Assembly: GCA_030686995.1 (NCBI GenBank)
Contig: CM060691.1
Span: 62,843,838 to 62,907,837 of the forward strand
Reading direction: 5' to 3'
DNA length: 64,000 bases
Source: Artemisia argyi
Lineage: Eukaryota; Streptophyta; Magnoliopsida; Asterales; Asteraceae
The position numbers and the translations under genes are program-made. This document shows, piece by piece, positions 1-14,974 of this stretch (positions are counted from its first letter, which is position 1; every line of letters begins with the position of its first letter). The notes beneath the pieces were generated by a model. The model saw nothing but the letters and a program-made list of their open reading frames with translations. It was not told where the DNA came from and made no database searches.

Positions 1-1479
1 CCCTAACTTGTATTTTGAGTAGAATAAAAGCGCATTTGCTTGAGGACAAGCAAATCTCAAGTGTAAGGGTATATGATGAGGCGAAAAATGATCCGTTTTT
101 AGGGGGTCATTTAAGCCCGAATCCGAATTTATTTGATCAAATATTGCCCTAAATCGTTCCTTTTGTGATTTTAGGTACTTTGGGAGTGAAATCTGGAAAA
201 TGAAGCAATTCAGACGTTTTTGGAGCATAAAAGTGAAGAAAACGCCAAAGTCTTAATTTTCCATGCTGGGAACAGTGCATGACGGCGTCAAGAGTAGTTC
301 CCTGACGGCGTCAAGAGTAAAATTCCATGACGACCCAGAAGAGTTTTGACGGCGTCATGAAGGTAGGGCGTCAAGAGTAAAAGTCATGACGGCCTGGAAA
401 TGAATTGTACTTGACGGCGTCAAATGTTGATCTAAGCAGTCCGAGGATTGTTTTGGCGGCGAGGTGACGGCGTCACCTATTTGGTCTTGACGCCGTCAGA
501 CCCCTTTTCCTATATATAGTTTTCTAGTTTTTCACATTTAAGGAGAGAAGTTTTGGGAGAAACCCTAAGTACGATTTTGGTGTAACTTTACAGGTTTTTC
601 AAGTGTTCCAACCCCTTGATACCTTGCATGATTAATCAAGATAAGTGTTCTTCTAATTCAATCAATATGTCTATGTGTTGGTTGTCTATATCATGTTCTT
701 ATCTTAATTCTATCATGCTAGGCTAGATCTATCTTGTGTTTGCTTAGATCTAATGAAACCTAGATATTGATTATGTGTTAATTACTTGTTTATTCTTGTC
801 TTGGATGAATGATTTATATGTTAGGCTTAAGAAAACTGGCAGATCTCCAATTGGTTACATGCTTGAACGTCTTAAGAAACATGAACCAACGCGCACTAGG
901 TCTTTATTGGTTGTATTTAATGCATGAGCCACTATTTACAATCCCTATAGTTGTGCTGGGCATGGTGTAGGAGGAGATAAGAGCTCATAGAATTGGGGAG
1001 TTATGTGTGCCACCCCATGAATGGTATTAAGGAATACGATCCGTCATCCATGCAATTATAACAAGTAATTAACGTGTAAAAGATATCTAGGGAGTAGTGA
1101 AATCTAAGTAAACACATTTTCTCCTATTACTGCTCACAACCGTAGTATAAATTAGTTTATTTTCATTTCTAGTATTTTATTTTGATTGCATCTTAGTATT
1201 GGGTTAGTTGATTAGCAACTAATTCCGCCCAAATCCTTCAAACCCGAGATTTTAATTTGCTTTCCATAAAATATAAAAACACAAAAACAATCATCTCTCA
1301 CCTTTAGAACTAGTATTTAGGCTTTCTAATCCTAGCGACACTATTCCTAAGCTGAACGATCAATCCCCCGGTACTTGTCACTATACTATACTACAACGAT
1401 CAAGTACACTGCCTGGTGGGGGTTGTAAGCTTCTCGAGATCCCTCGAGAGGTAAAGCCTGTTGCGATTCCCACGCATCA
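1..1479 (+). mobile_element. 3' end and 3' LTR of a Ty3-Gypsy element (LTR 74-1479)
   Basis: Bases 1-73 hold the motif TTGAGGACAAGCAA followed by a purine stretch, as found just before the 3' LTR of plant Tat/Athila-type Gypsy elements. The LTR starts TGATG at 74 and ends CATCA at 1479, a 5-bp inverted terminus, giving about 1406 bp. A TATATATAG box lies near 512-520, followed by a purine-rich putative transcript start region. A late segment with CCCCCGGTACTTGTCAC and GCCTGGTGGGGGTTG resembles Gypsy U5 regions I have seen in plants. The rest of the element lies left of the window, so the target duplication (the right side would be TGTGG at 1480-1484) cannot be checked. The boundaries are inferred from the termini alone. 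Confidence 0.7.
280..498 (+). promoter_or_regulatory. Array of six TGACGGCGTCA near-palindromes upstream of the LTR TATA box
   Basis: Full copies sit at 280-290, 303-313, 347-357, 412-422, 465-475 and 488-498 (the last with a central C). Degenerate copies lie near 328, 365 and 386. Each is two TGACG half sites facing each other across one base. TGACG is the core recognised by plant TGA-type bZIP factors. Several copies are followed by AAGAGTA, so the array looks like local duplication within U3. It ends just before the TATA box near 512. A role as an enhancer is inferred. Confidence 0.6.
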
Positions 1480-1877
1480 TGTGGATTTGTTCATTGTGTT
1501 TCAAGTAAATGAAATGTGAATCAATAAAATAAAATTAGAAAATACTTTGAAAATAAATACACGAAAAAGATTTTTGCAGTACCTAATGAAGATTTAGGTT
1601 CTTTTCCAATGGTACTTTTTTTTTTAACTTTCGCACATTAGCCGGAAATCGCACATTAGAAATTCGCACATTTGTAATTAAAAGTCAAACACCACGTGGG
1701 GTAAAATTGAAATCATGTGGGCCTGCAAATGATTGGTTTTGTACCTTCGCTATGGACACGTGTCACAATTCTACTGGAATCGCACATTCACACATGACTC
1801 TTTTGGGAAAACTACTTATTTTTTGCTTCATTTGTGAAAAGCCTCAACTTTTTGGCTTCATTTGAGAATTTTCTCTA
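1480..1877. other. Unassigned spacer between the LTR and unit 1
   Basis: No gene is seen. The stretch has several CGCACATT words near 1630-1670 and two CACGTG G-box cores near 1694 and 1758. It has no counterpart before units 2 or 3, so the left edge of the duplicated unit is at about 1878. Confidence 0.5.
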
Positions 1878-2084
1878 CCAAAAAACATCATAAAACCCCT
1901 ACAAACAAAGCATACTTCTGAGATTTCTTTCCATGCCCGTACGTCAATTTGTCCAAAATCATTTTATACAGCAACGTTAGAGTTAACCAAAGATGATTGC
2001 GACCCATCGCACGGAGATCATATCATTTGTATTTGCGTTTATTAATGTTAAAGAGAAGGTTCAAATTTTGAGTCACATATTTAA

Positions 2085-2607
2085 TGGCTGTAAACGAACC
2101 GACGTTCAGTGAACATTTAATGAACCGTTCGATAAAAAGTTTGTTTATGTTCGTTCATTGAATGAACATGAATAATATTTTACGTTTGTTTATTTAAATG
2201 AACGAACATGAACAAAAGTCGTGTCCGTTCATTTATGTTCATGGTTCGCTAACGTTCGTTTATGTTCATTCATTTATTTATGTTCGTATATTATATCTTT
2301 TAATTGTATAATTTTAAAATTGACTTGTTTAAACAAAACAAGACTTATAAAACAATATATTGTACATGCTTTAATAAAGTTTATGTTTGTTTGTATATAT
2401 TCATTTATGTTCGATCGTTTATGTTCTTTTAGCGTCCGTTTAGTGTCTTAATGAACGAACATGAACAACTCATTTTCTTAATAAACGAACACGAATAAGA
2501 AAATTCGTCCATTTAAGCGTTCGTGTCCGTTTATTTGTCCGGTTAAAATTAAATGAACGAACATGAACAAGGCTCCGTTCGTGTTCGTTCGGTTCGTTTA
2601 TAGCCCT
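2085..2607. mobile_element. hAT-like MITE, copy in unit 1
   Basis: The ends GGCTGTAAACGAACCGACG and CGTTCGGTTCGTTTATAGCC are inverted repeats, and the interior is built from variants of GTTCGTTTATGTTC and its complement. The 8-bp flanks ATATTTAA (2077-2084) and ATGTTTAA (2608-2615) form a near-perfect target duplication, which is the hAT length. Unit 3 keeps the uninterrupted site ATCTTCAA at 51326-51333. No transposase is present, so it would be mobilised in trans. Confidence 0.85.
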
Positions 2608-2645
2608 ATGTTTAACTACCCAATGTGGTCTAAGGCAAGTTGAGG

Positions 2646-3151
2646 CAGTGTTATAAAAATCGGTTATGGCGGCCGATATGACGGCGCCATGGCGGTTGGC
2701 GGCAGTCCTCCGCCACGCCAATTCACATATCGGTCTAATTTGAAGGTCATGATCAATCGGTCAAAATCGGATCCATTTTTCTGGCGAAGATAGTTGGAGC
2801 ATCTGTTGTAACAAGAGAAACACAAGAAAAAAAGTTCGGTTGGATTACACTAAAAGATTAAGGATTGTTTGTTTGTGTGTGAATCATTTTTGTCTAAAAG
2901 AAAGGGATGAAAATTTGTGGTGGCTGCGATTTGAAATATTGTGATTAAGGTTGTTATGAAAGTGAAGTGTGACTGCATGTTTTTGGAAGAAAGGGATTAC
3001 GTTTTTTAGTGTGAGAGAAATTTGGGTAATGAGGTATTAAATAGTCAAAAATTTAGGGTATGTGTAAGCGGACTTAGGTTGTTGGGCTGGTAAACCAGAA
3101 AGGGTATAAAAGTATTTCATTTAAAGCCTACATACCATCCGAAAATTAGTA

Positions 3152-3208
<57 letters not shown>

Positions 3209-3298
3209 AATAAATTCCTTTATGTCCCACCCAAAAAACCGATATATCGCCGCCAAGGTCGACTGCCACGATATCGCCTACCGACTTTTAAAACCTAG
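2646..3298. mobile_element. Second hAT-like MITE with internal TA repeat, unit 1
   Basis: It begins CAGTGTTATAAAAATCGG and ends with the complement of a similar terminus (CCGACTTTTAAAACC). The GGCGG/CCGCC blocks inside pair with each other. The left flank AGTTGAGG (2638-2645) is the target duplication seen intact around the unit 2 copy, but the right flank has been lost here. A (TA)n tract sits at 3153-3206. Confidence 0.75.
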
Positions 3299-3378
3299 TT
3301 ACCATCTTTTCAATAACCCTATTCCCACCCTTTTACACTTATTAAAAAGATTAATATATCATTTTAACAAGAAATAAT

Positions 3379-3402
3379 AAAAATCAATTACAACAACAAC
3401 AA

Positions 3403-3453
<51 letters not shown>

Positions 3454-3795
3454 TCTCACACTCAATTACAAAAATACACTTTCAAAGAGATTTACCAAAA
3501 ATCGACACTTCGAGCATTTCGCCACTTTCGTTTGCTCGCCCTCCCCTTTTTCTCGCCATTTTCAAAAGAAGACAAAGGTTTGTTCGCTACATGACAAGGA
3601 ACATGGCGAGCAAATGCTTGCTCGCCGTTTTTAAATGAATGTTGGTAGGTATATCTACCGAGCATCGCTGTGTTTCATCATTTAGGAGGGCCGAGCAAAG
3701 CCAATTTGCTCACTTCATCGATTTTTGTAAAACGGAATTCAATGGTTCATTTTGGTAATGCTTGATGTATAGTGTTCGTTTCAAAAAAATGACAC
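3379..3795. mobile_element. Unclassified insertion flanked by AAATAAT, unit 1
   Basis: The insertion is bounded by AAATAAT direct repeats at 3372-3378 and 3796-3802. Unit 3 has a single AAATAAT at 51539-51545 and lacks the insert. The content includes a poly-A tract (about 3404-3450) and several GGCGAGCAA/TTGCTCGCC words, including a perfect 9-bp stem with a 4-base loop at 3605-3626. The terminal inverted repeats are weak, so the superfamily is not assigned. Confidence 0.6.
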
Positions 3796-3811
3796 AAATA
3801 ATAAGGTGACA

Positions 3812-6800
3812 GCTAATATCCACAAACTAAAAGCATTACTAATATCCACAATTTTCACTATGTTTTATCTATTTGTACTGCCCCAAATTAAAAGCATTAC
3901 TAATATCCACAATTTTGACTATGCTTTATCTATCAAACTGTGTTCATAGTTTTCTCAACATTAATCTTCCTTTTCTCATAATCATCATATATATAACTAA
4001 ATATACATAAATATGTATTTAGCAAGAGCTAGACCTTTCGTTGGTGGGAAAGGTTCTGTTGATTCCATTGTTAGGGATTTCTTAACACAATCTTCCTTTT
4101 CTCATAATCATCATATATAACTAAATATGTGTTTAGCAAGAGGTAGACCTTTCGTAGGTGGGAAAGGTTTTGTTGATTTCGTTATTGGGGCTTTCTTAAC
4201 ACAAAAAACATCAGACAAAAGTTCAAGGAAAGTTTAGGCTTGTTGTTTGGAATGTTTTGTGATGCCTAATAATATTACCTAATGTTACGTAGTTTCACCT
4301 ACATGTCTCTATCTTCAAAATATCCCAACAAAAATACAATGAAAGATCCCAAAAAAAACACCCCAACAAAAATACAATGAAAGATCCCGAAAAAAAAATA
4401 TCACACTAAACATGCTCTAGACTGGAATGCAATAAAGGCTTGCTAATGTTGATGACATATCTGATATCCTCCAAGGCCGAGGCCAGCACAATAGACTTGC
4501 AGAACGAATCCAGACAAGTTTTATTTAATTTTTTGAAAGGTAAAGATTATGTATTACCAAAAATGCATAAGCAAGATATAAATGGATATAAGATGGATTT
4601 TTTAAATCTGTGCATCGTTTCCTAAATAGCAACATGATTAAAAAATAAATAAAATCTAGTTGTTTTGATATCGAGTGGCTAAGAAACGTGGAATATGCAA
4701 TAGCAAAGTAAGATTCCTCAAATTTGTTAAGTATATAATCATGGTTTGGGTTTGTAAATTAGCTAATTATGTATAATGTTAAATGGCATACATGATTAAA
4801 AAAAAATCTAGTTGTTTTGATATCGAGTGGCTAAGAAACGTGGAATATTCAATAGCAAAGTAAGATTCCTCAAATTTGTTAAGTATATAATCATGGTTTG
4901 GGTTTGTAAATTAGCTAATTATGTATAATGTTATTCTTTATGGTGGTTTTTGGTTTGGGCGTAAAATGCAAGGAATGTCTTAGGCTATTAATGCTACGCC
5001 AAAAAGCATTACCCCGTAAGACTTTTTAAATTAGTTAGATAAAACAAGTCTAGGTACATTGAGGTACCCCGTGATTAGTTGACACGCATGTCACCACGAT
5101 AGTAGTGAGCTTCCTAATGGACTTCTATTTCATTAGCTATAACATTGTAATGAATATATAGTGCATAAAGTATTTGCTATGACATTGGTAACTAACCTTG
5201 TATGGAATGCTACATTGAGGTACTCCGTGATTACCTCTATTCATGAATATCTCAAACATAGGATATCCAATCTTGATGCGGATTCTTTGTAATTTTCCTA
5301 ATTCTAAATTAGCTTACTCTAGTACGAATTATATTTAAGTTAATGTATGCAAATGTAATATACGTACGAATTGCATTACGAGATGATAACCTTCGGCAAG
5401 GTACAATTATTTCATCATTATATCTTTGAACGTTGCACAAAAAAACAATCTAGGTTATCATGTCAACCCAAACATTTATAATTAAATCACAAGCAAAACC
5501 AAACTAAAGCATGTTTCTTGTTGCATTTTCAAGAATACAACATTTAAAAATATAATTTGGGTGCATTTGGAGTAGTTATATATCATTTTTCTCAAAAATA
5601 ACGTTGTAGGATTTGCAATGCTTGTCTGCTAGAGAAAGGTTGCAAGCATTAAATCAGTGCATTTCCAAGGTTTGTTGTTTAAATATTCTTTACTTGCTTC
5701 GATAATGTAAAATTAATGATGTTATGTTATTACTAGATGTGATGATATGGTATTAAGAGGCCATTAGTTGAGAACACATTTGCTCCCGTTACTCCTCCAG
5801 TGACAATCATGTCCCAATTATAAACACAAAATCGAAGATATGGAAGATCTTTGTCTTCCTAAGGTACCACCTGCAACCATTCAGAACAACGAGCTTTTGA
5901 ATGGTTGTAGGATGTACATTAGGAAGATAAAGATCTTTGATATCTTCGATTTTGTGTTTATAACTGAGTGTCACTAGAGGAGTAACGGGAGCAAATGTGT
6001 TCTCAACTAAATGAATAAGCTAATTTGTAATGGAAATAGGAGAATAACAAAATATATGTATCAAGATTGCATATCCTATGTTTGAGATATTCATGAACAT
6101 ACGTAATCACGGGCTACCTCAGCACAAGGTTAGTTACCATTGTCATAGCAAATACTTGTTGCACAATATATTCATTACAATGTTCAAACTCACTCTTCTA
6201 GCTAATGAAACAGAAGTCCATTAGGAAGCTCTTTAATCGGGACCATCCTAAATCCTACTATCCTGCTGACATGCGTGTCAACCTTGTAAAAAGATATAAA
6301 CATTGATAAAAAACTATCCTAAATTTTTTATGTAGACCTTTTTTTTGCAACTAATTTAAAGTCTTACGGGCAATGTTTTTGGCGTAGCGTTAATACCCTA
6401 AGACATTTCATGCATTTTACGCCCAAACCACCCCCCATAAAGAATAACATGCATACATAATTAGTTTATTTAAGAAACTAACCCATGATTATATATTTAA
6501 CAAATTTGAGGGATCTTACTTTGCTAATCCAAATTCCACATTTGTGAGCTACACGATATCAAAACTACTAGATTTTTTTTATCATGTACGCTGTTAAGGA
6601 AACGTTGCACAGGAAAATCCATCTTATATCCATTTTATATCTTGTTTATGCATTTTAGGTAATATTTAATCTTTAACTTTCAAAAAATAAAATAAAACTT
6701 GCCTGGATTTGTTCTGCAAGTCTATTGTTCTAGCCTCGGTCTTTGATGATATCATATATGTCAATCAAGATCAACAAGTCTTATTGCATTCTAATCTAGA

Positions 6801-7215
6801 GCATGTTTAGTGTGATTGTTGTTTTCGAGATATTTTCAATGTATTTTTGTTGCGGTATTTTAAAGATAAAGACATGTAAGGTGAAACTAAGCAACATTAG
6901 GTAATATTATTATGATGTGAACAAATAATAGGCATCATAAAACATTCCAAACAACAAGCTTGGACTTACCTTGAACTTTTGTCTGATATGTTTTATGTTA
7001 AGAAAGCGCCAACAACGGAATCAACATAAGCTTTCCAACCCATGAAAGGTCTAGCTCCTGCTAAATACAGTTTTATGTATATTTAGTCAATTATATGATG
7101 ATTGTGAGAAAACGACCATTAATGTTAAAAAAAACTATGAACACGTGATCGATAAAGCATAGTGAAAATTGTAGATATTAGTATTGCTTTTAATTTGGAA
7201 ACAGAACAAATATTA
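3812..7215. repeat. Large inverted repeat (foldback), unit 1, centre about 5890
   Basis: Sequence left of 5890 reappears as reverse complement to the right. Matched landmarks are CAACCATTCA (5874-5883) with TGAATGGTTG (5898-5907), the 5080-5230 block with 6130-6290, 4560-4620 with 6594-6660, 4210-4340 with 6830-6990, and 4020-4075 with 7020-7060. About 450 bp at 5290-5755 in the left arm has no mirror. The arms differ by scattered substitutions and small indels. A transcript through it would fold into a kilobase-scale hairpin. Short ORFs inside (for example at 4440-4625) are not convincing genes. Confidence 0.85.
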
Positions 7216-7265
7216 ATTCTTTATTCAATCACTTGCATACAAATCAAAGTCATTTATGGCCATAG

Positions 7266-7388
7266 TAATTACCTTGAACGAGGCACGTTTGTTCGTTCGA
7301 TGAAATACAAAGCCCTCTTTTGAAATTCCATCTGCTCGTTCTGCAACTAGTCTTCTACCTCTTCCAGATTGCATTTCAAACCTTCAAC
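7266..7388 (-). pseudogene. Unidentified exon-like fragment in the right foldback arm, unit 1
   Basis: Read on the minus strand it encodes an acidic helical peptide with the pattern CNLEEVED-stop-LQNEQMEF followed by RALYFIERT, then a GTAATT splice-donor-like site. The same peptide occurs in unit 2 at 44750-44865, and on the opposite arm at 41262-41383 with mostly conservative amino-acid changes. That pattern suggests a former coding exon. The family is not recognised. This copy has an in-frame TAG. Confidence 0.4.
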
Positions 7389-8553
7389 AAATAATATGAA
7401 TATTATTATTATTTTCATATATAACATATAATAACACGAAGGATAAATGATAGAAGTACTTTGCAATATTACAACTTTTACTTTTGACTTTAGTATAGAT
7501 TTTTAAGCACATTCATATTTATACTATGTTCATATGCTTGAAAAGAAAGAGTCATGTTTAACTTGGTAAGACCTCCAAAATTAAATGGCCACTTTAGAGT
7601 AACATACTATTTTTGGCCACTTTTAGTAGCATATATTTTTTTTGGGTAATTCAGGTAAAAAAATTAAAAATAATAAATAAATAGATAACTTGCACATAAT
7701 CATATAAGCTTACATTTCAATACTAAATAGGTAACAAAACTTATACAAACTATCGAGAAGTCCAATAGATATTCCCCTTCAGATTGGGTAGAGATAATCC
7801 CCCATTTGATTTAGACGCATTCCGGGGGCACCCCTCCGAGGAACTTTTGCGCCATTTGGGAAACCTATTAAACACGTTTTGATTAAGTAGGAAACTTACC
7901 TTTTAACATCATATAGGTAACTAAAACTACATTTAGAATTTAGTGCCTATGTTGTGCTTACTGAGGGTGAGTCTTTTACTCACACGGCCTAAACAATCCC
8001 CGTGATCGTTTTCAAACCCTTCCCCTAGCCACCCTAGAATGTTTACCTTAGGAGCTTCATATGAAGTAAATTACTTAATAACACATCTACATCATCACTT
8101 GGTTAACACATACATATTCAAAACCAGGATTAACAAGTGACCAAACAACAGGATGTATGGTACCAAAAAAAAGGTATGTTAAACATATCTTCATGTTCAG
8201 ATTAACTGATGACTGAATGACACATATGAACATACTGAAGTTATGTATCACAGGTATTTTTTTAATATAAAATCTGAACTGACACTGTATTTGACCACTT
8301 ACGCACAATTGATAATCCAACTCAATGGGAACGAAGAAAAAACGATGACACGCAAAGTTTTATCGATAGTGTATTCAACTCAAATTGAATAAAAGAGAAA
8401 TAAACATAAGCTTACACATAGTGTTAGAAGTACTTACAGATGAATCATCTGGGCATCATGGTCACTAAAATTCATTATCTACCAGCGAGGTGACAACTTC
8501 TGTAAAATAAATAAAATATACTCTCTTAACAACATGATCGCACATGGCATATT

Positions 8554-8598
<45 letters not shown>

Positions 8599-9383
8599 AA
8601 GGTTCCAAATTTTTTTACCTAGACTTGTTACTGATCATTTGGCATTGCCTAATTTGCTACTGATCATATCATTACATTGACTATACACATGTTACTAGAA
8701 AATGAGTATAAAAGCAGTTACTTGTACTTATTAAGTGTATGCAAATATTACTGTGGGTCACAAGAGAAGCAGCTTGTAACTCCATTCCCAGCCCATGTGC
8801 CATCTTTTTCCATCGACTTACAGTATTCATCAATGGTACTTCATCTTCAATAAACGGCTCAGAGTTTTCACGGTTTTTCTCTGAAATAAAGGCTCAATAG
8901 TCAATAGTTTGTTTACTAAATAGTAAGCACAATTAAGTTAACACCATGACAGCAGTTGTAATTTATTGTAAATGTTAAACGCTTGTATAGTTCATTCACA
9001 AGAGAATACTGATCTAATGTATAAAGCTTTATGACTGCAGCCAGAGACTATATTCCATGATTTGGGGACTTCTGTTTGATAATATCCTAGTGAAGTAAAG
9101 CTCATCGATTATCTAATAGATCAGCATTTACAGTCATTACAAACTATGACAAGCAACAAACAGCCTCACCCCTTACGACGCATTTGAGGTATTATCTGGT
9201 TGGAAATCTACCAAGAATGTAGAAAGTTGATAAGCAAAAAAATACTTTTGCTTGCATCCTCGGAAGGTTAGGACTTGCATTTACAGTGCATAAACACTGA
9301 ACGACTATTAAGCTTCATATTTAAAACCCGCCTATTATATTAGTCATCATGGTAGGCTATTATGAGCGAAGAACATGTTTCAA
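7389..9383. other. Unit 1 core between foldback and Helitron 2
   Basis: Apart from the OTU exons no gene is seen. The stretch matches 44890-47372 of unit 2. It holds a poly-A tract (about 8557-8600) and looks like intron or spacer. The ORF at 8087-8320 on the minus strand has no family features. Confidence 0.5.
8438..8880 (-). pseudogene. OTU-type cysteine protease (deubiquitinase) pseudogene, unit 1
   Basis: Two exons are visible. Exon 8880-8732 encodes the stretch of an OTU domain around EPFIEDEVP, SMEKDGTWAGNMELQAA and SNICIH. Exon 8499-8438 encodes a following segment with SPRW and HDAQMIHL. OTU proteins of this type remove ubiquitin; the Cys and final His motifs are not in these exons. 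Damage in this copy: an extra A near the start of the first exon, a missing base in the VPF region, a donor changed from GTAAGT to ATAAGT after the first exon, and a TAG replacing the residue after SPRW. The acceptors (CAG) and the second donor (GTAAGT) are intact. The upstream exons expected to carry the catalytic Cys are not found. Compare unit 2 at 46182-46580, which keeps the first exon open. Confidence 0.75.
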
Positions 9384-9815
9384 TCTTTTATATAATACAA
9401 GAATTACATCATTTTCGAGTATTTTTGCAAAACCTTTCTCATTGAAAAAAAAATTGGACCAATAGGAGAGCTCGATTTTGACACATAAGCGAAATTAAGC
9501 AATATGATTGGCCAATAAAAAGTCAAAATTGAATTGATTTTGGTCAAACTTTAATAAATTTAGTGGAGAATTTGATTGATAAAAAAAACACATAAAAATA
9601 TAGGTGTCAAATTTATGAAAATAAAAATTTAAGAAAAGATGAGGTAATTAATAAAACTTTAGTGGTTGAATTTTAAATATATTAGAGTTAAGTGTAAAAT
9701 TATAAGTCTCCATATTTTTTAATAACTTTAGATAATAAACAATTAACCCCTTACACTTTATACCCCTATACTTTATAATGTTAACTTTGTTTAAAATTAC
9801 ATGAGTAATAGTATT

Positions 9816-9853
<38 letters not shown>

Positions 9854-10132
9854 CATCAATTAAAGTAAATTTAGTAAATATGCGAATTAGTTTTAATATA
9901 CGTTAAATATTTTTTAAACTGACATTAGTTTTAAACTTTAATCCATTAGAATATTTTTTTAAATAAGGACTCATGTTACTATATAAAAGTTTAATTTATG
10001 CGTACACGGATTTGAAATACGGCTAAATTATTAGTAACGGGAATATATATAACAAATGATAAGCAAGAGTTACTTTGATATGAAAATAAATATACGCGAT
10101 TCTACTTATAACAACGACTCATGAAATTGTTA

Positions 10133-10329
10133 CTCCCTCCGTCTTAAAATAATTGTCCACATTTCCTGTTTTGGATGTCTCAAAATAATTGTCCACTTTC
10201 CTTTTTAAGTAAAAACTAGAGAATATGTTAGGAGAATATTCTCTTTGAATGGTTGAGATTTATAGTGGTCCCACTTTTATTAAACTTTGTGTTTTCTCAC
10301 TCATGACAATAATTTTGAGACGGATGTAG
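10133..10329. mobile_element. Stowaway (Tc1/mariner) MITE
   Basis: The termini CTCCCTCCGTCTTAAAATAA and the complement of GAGACGGATGTAG match the Stowaway consensus CTCCCTCCGT. TA dinucleotides at 10131-10132 and 10330-10331 are the target duplication. The length is 197 bp, with no coding capacity. Nested in Helitron 2. Confidence 0.85.
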
Positions 10330-10664
10330 TATTTAAAACTTATATATGGATATCCATAAAAACATTTTAAAAACTTTACGGAGCATATTTTAACTTTATC
10401 AACGCTCATTATGTGCCACTAAATTCGCACATTTTGTACAACATGATATCAATAGTTAAAGTTAAATAACAATATTAACCTCAAACTCAACATCTCTGTC
10501 AGTTAAAAACGTTATACAAAGATAATTATTAAAAAAAAACAAACAAAAACACATCGGTTAGATAGTCATTCTTTAATATAGAAGGTGTTTTTTTTTTTTA
10601 ATTATAAAAAAATGCATGCATCACAATCCTTATTTGATAAGAATCACCTCCTAAATATATATAT

Positions 10665-13746
<3,082 letters not shown>

Positions 13747-14061
13747 AATACCACAATTATAAAACACATCGTAAATTGATAGCACGGGTTTGCAAAACTA
13801 AAAGCGTATATTACTAACATCTCATGCAAGTCAAGTATTATCATGTGATTTTGCTTGAATAATAAAATATAATTTTTATTCCAAAAGTATTCTCCTAAAA
13901 TAATAGGTAGATTAGAACATATATACATATGATTTTTTTATCTTTAGTCCACTAAGTAAAACTATTTGAAACATGTTAAGTTGTTTATTTTTTAATCGAT
14001 AATAATACATAATCAAATCAAAATTTTAAAAACCCTGTGCGTGCACAGGTATTATAACTAG

Positions 14062-14974
14062 TATAGCCTATAAAGTCTTCCACCTGTTATATTAGTTTCT
14101 CACCAACTACGATTGACATGAAACACGCTTAGCGCAATATTAAAATTGTTTAATCAACGTATAACTATCTTTCAGCTAATATCCTTAAGTCTACACATTG
14201 CACAGAGTTGGAAGTATTTCATCCTAAGCAAAAACACAACACAACATGATAAACTCATAGCAAAACATGAGGAAAAAAAAAAAATAAATAAAAATAAAAA
14301 AAAAAAAAAAAAAAAAAAAATCCACACACACACTATATCCTAATATTACCATGATATATTGCACCACCATTTTCCGATACTTCTCATGATCAGGGGTGGA
14401 ACTATGTAGGGTGGAACTATTATAGGTTTTATAGGTTCTAGGAGTAATTTAGTTGAAGTTACAAACAAATCTCCGATTCGCCCCTCCAAAATAAATTCGA
14501 CCTCACGCAAAAACATCTTCCATCAACAGTCTTAAAAACTACACCCTCACGCCAAAAAAAATAAATAAATAAATAAATAAAAAATAAAAAAAAAAAAAAA
14601 AAAAAAAAAAAACCCCTACACCCTCGCGCAAAAACCTGAAAAAGCAACTTCTATAAATTTCAAACCTAACGCATCAAGCTGAGCATTATATCCGACTTCT
14701 TTCCATTATTTTTACCCTATAAAAATTGTTATAATTCAATAAGCACACAAATATCTTGCATCAACAGTCTTAAAAACTACAATTGTCAACGTTTTTCGCG
14801 AATAACGAAAACCTAGCATGATATAAAATAAAAATCTAGATCATAAACAAGTGAATTAAACAGTAAACATGTATACATAATGCCTGTATTGTAACTACAT
14901 GATTAAAAAGTAATTATATAATAGTAAGTAAATAAAATGATGGACTTACATTATGCTGTTGTTTATTATTATTA
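14062..14974. other. Unit 1 core between Helitron 2 and the Mutator-like element
   Basis: No gene is seen. The stretch matches unit 2 at about 47384-48110. In this unit the middle (about 14265-14640) is replaced by A-rich tracts and a partly repeated phrase CATCAACAGTCTTAAAAACT (near 14521 and 14760). Confidence 0.45.

Noticed and set aside
280..498. Could the TGACGGCGTCA array be CRISPR-like?
   Set aside because: Plant nuclear LTR context, irregular spacing of 13 to 54 bp, and repeats of only 11 bp.
2221..2721. Short ORFs within the hAT-like MITEs
   Set aside because: They are made of repeated GTTCGTTTATG words and end at MITE borders.
4440..4625. 61-codon ORF conserved between units (also 41951-42136)
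   Set aside because: Its conservation follows from the recent duplication. It lies in a foldback arm, and the mirrored arm does not keep it open.
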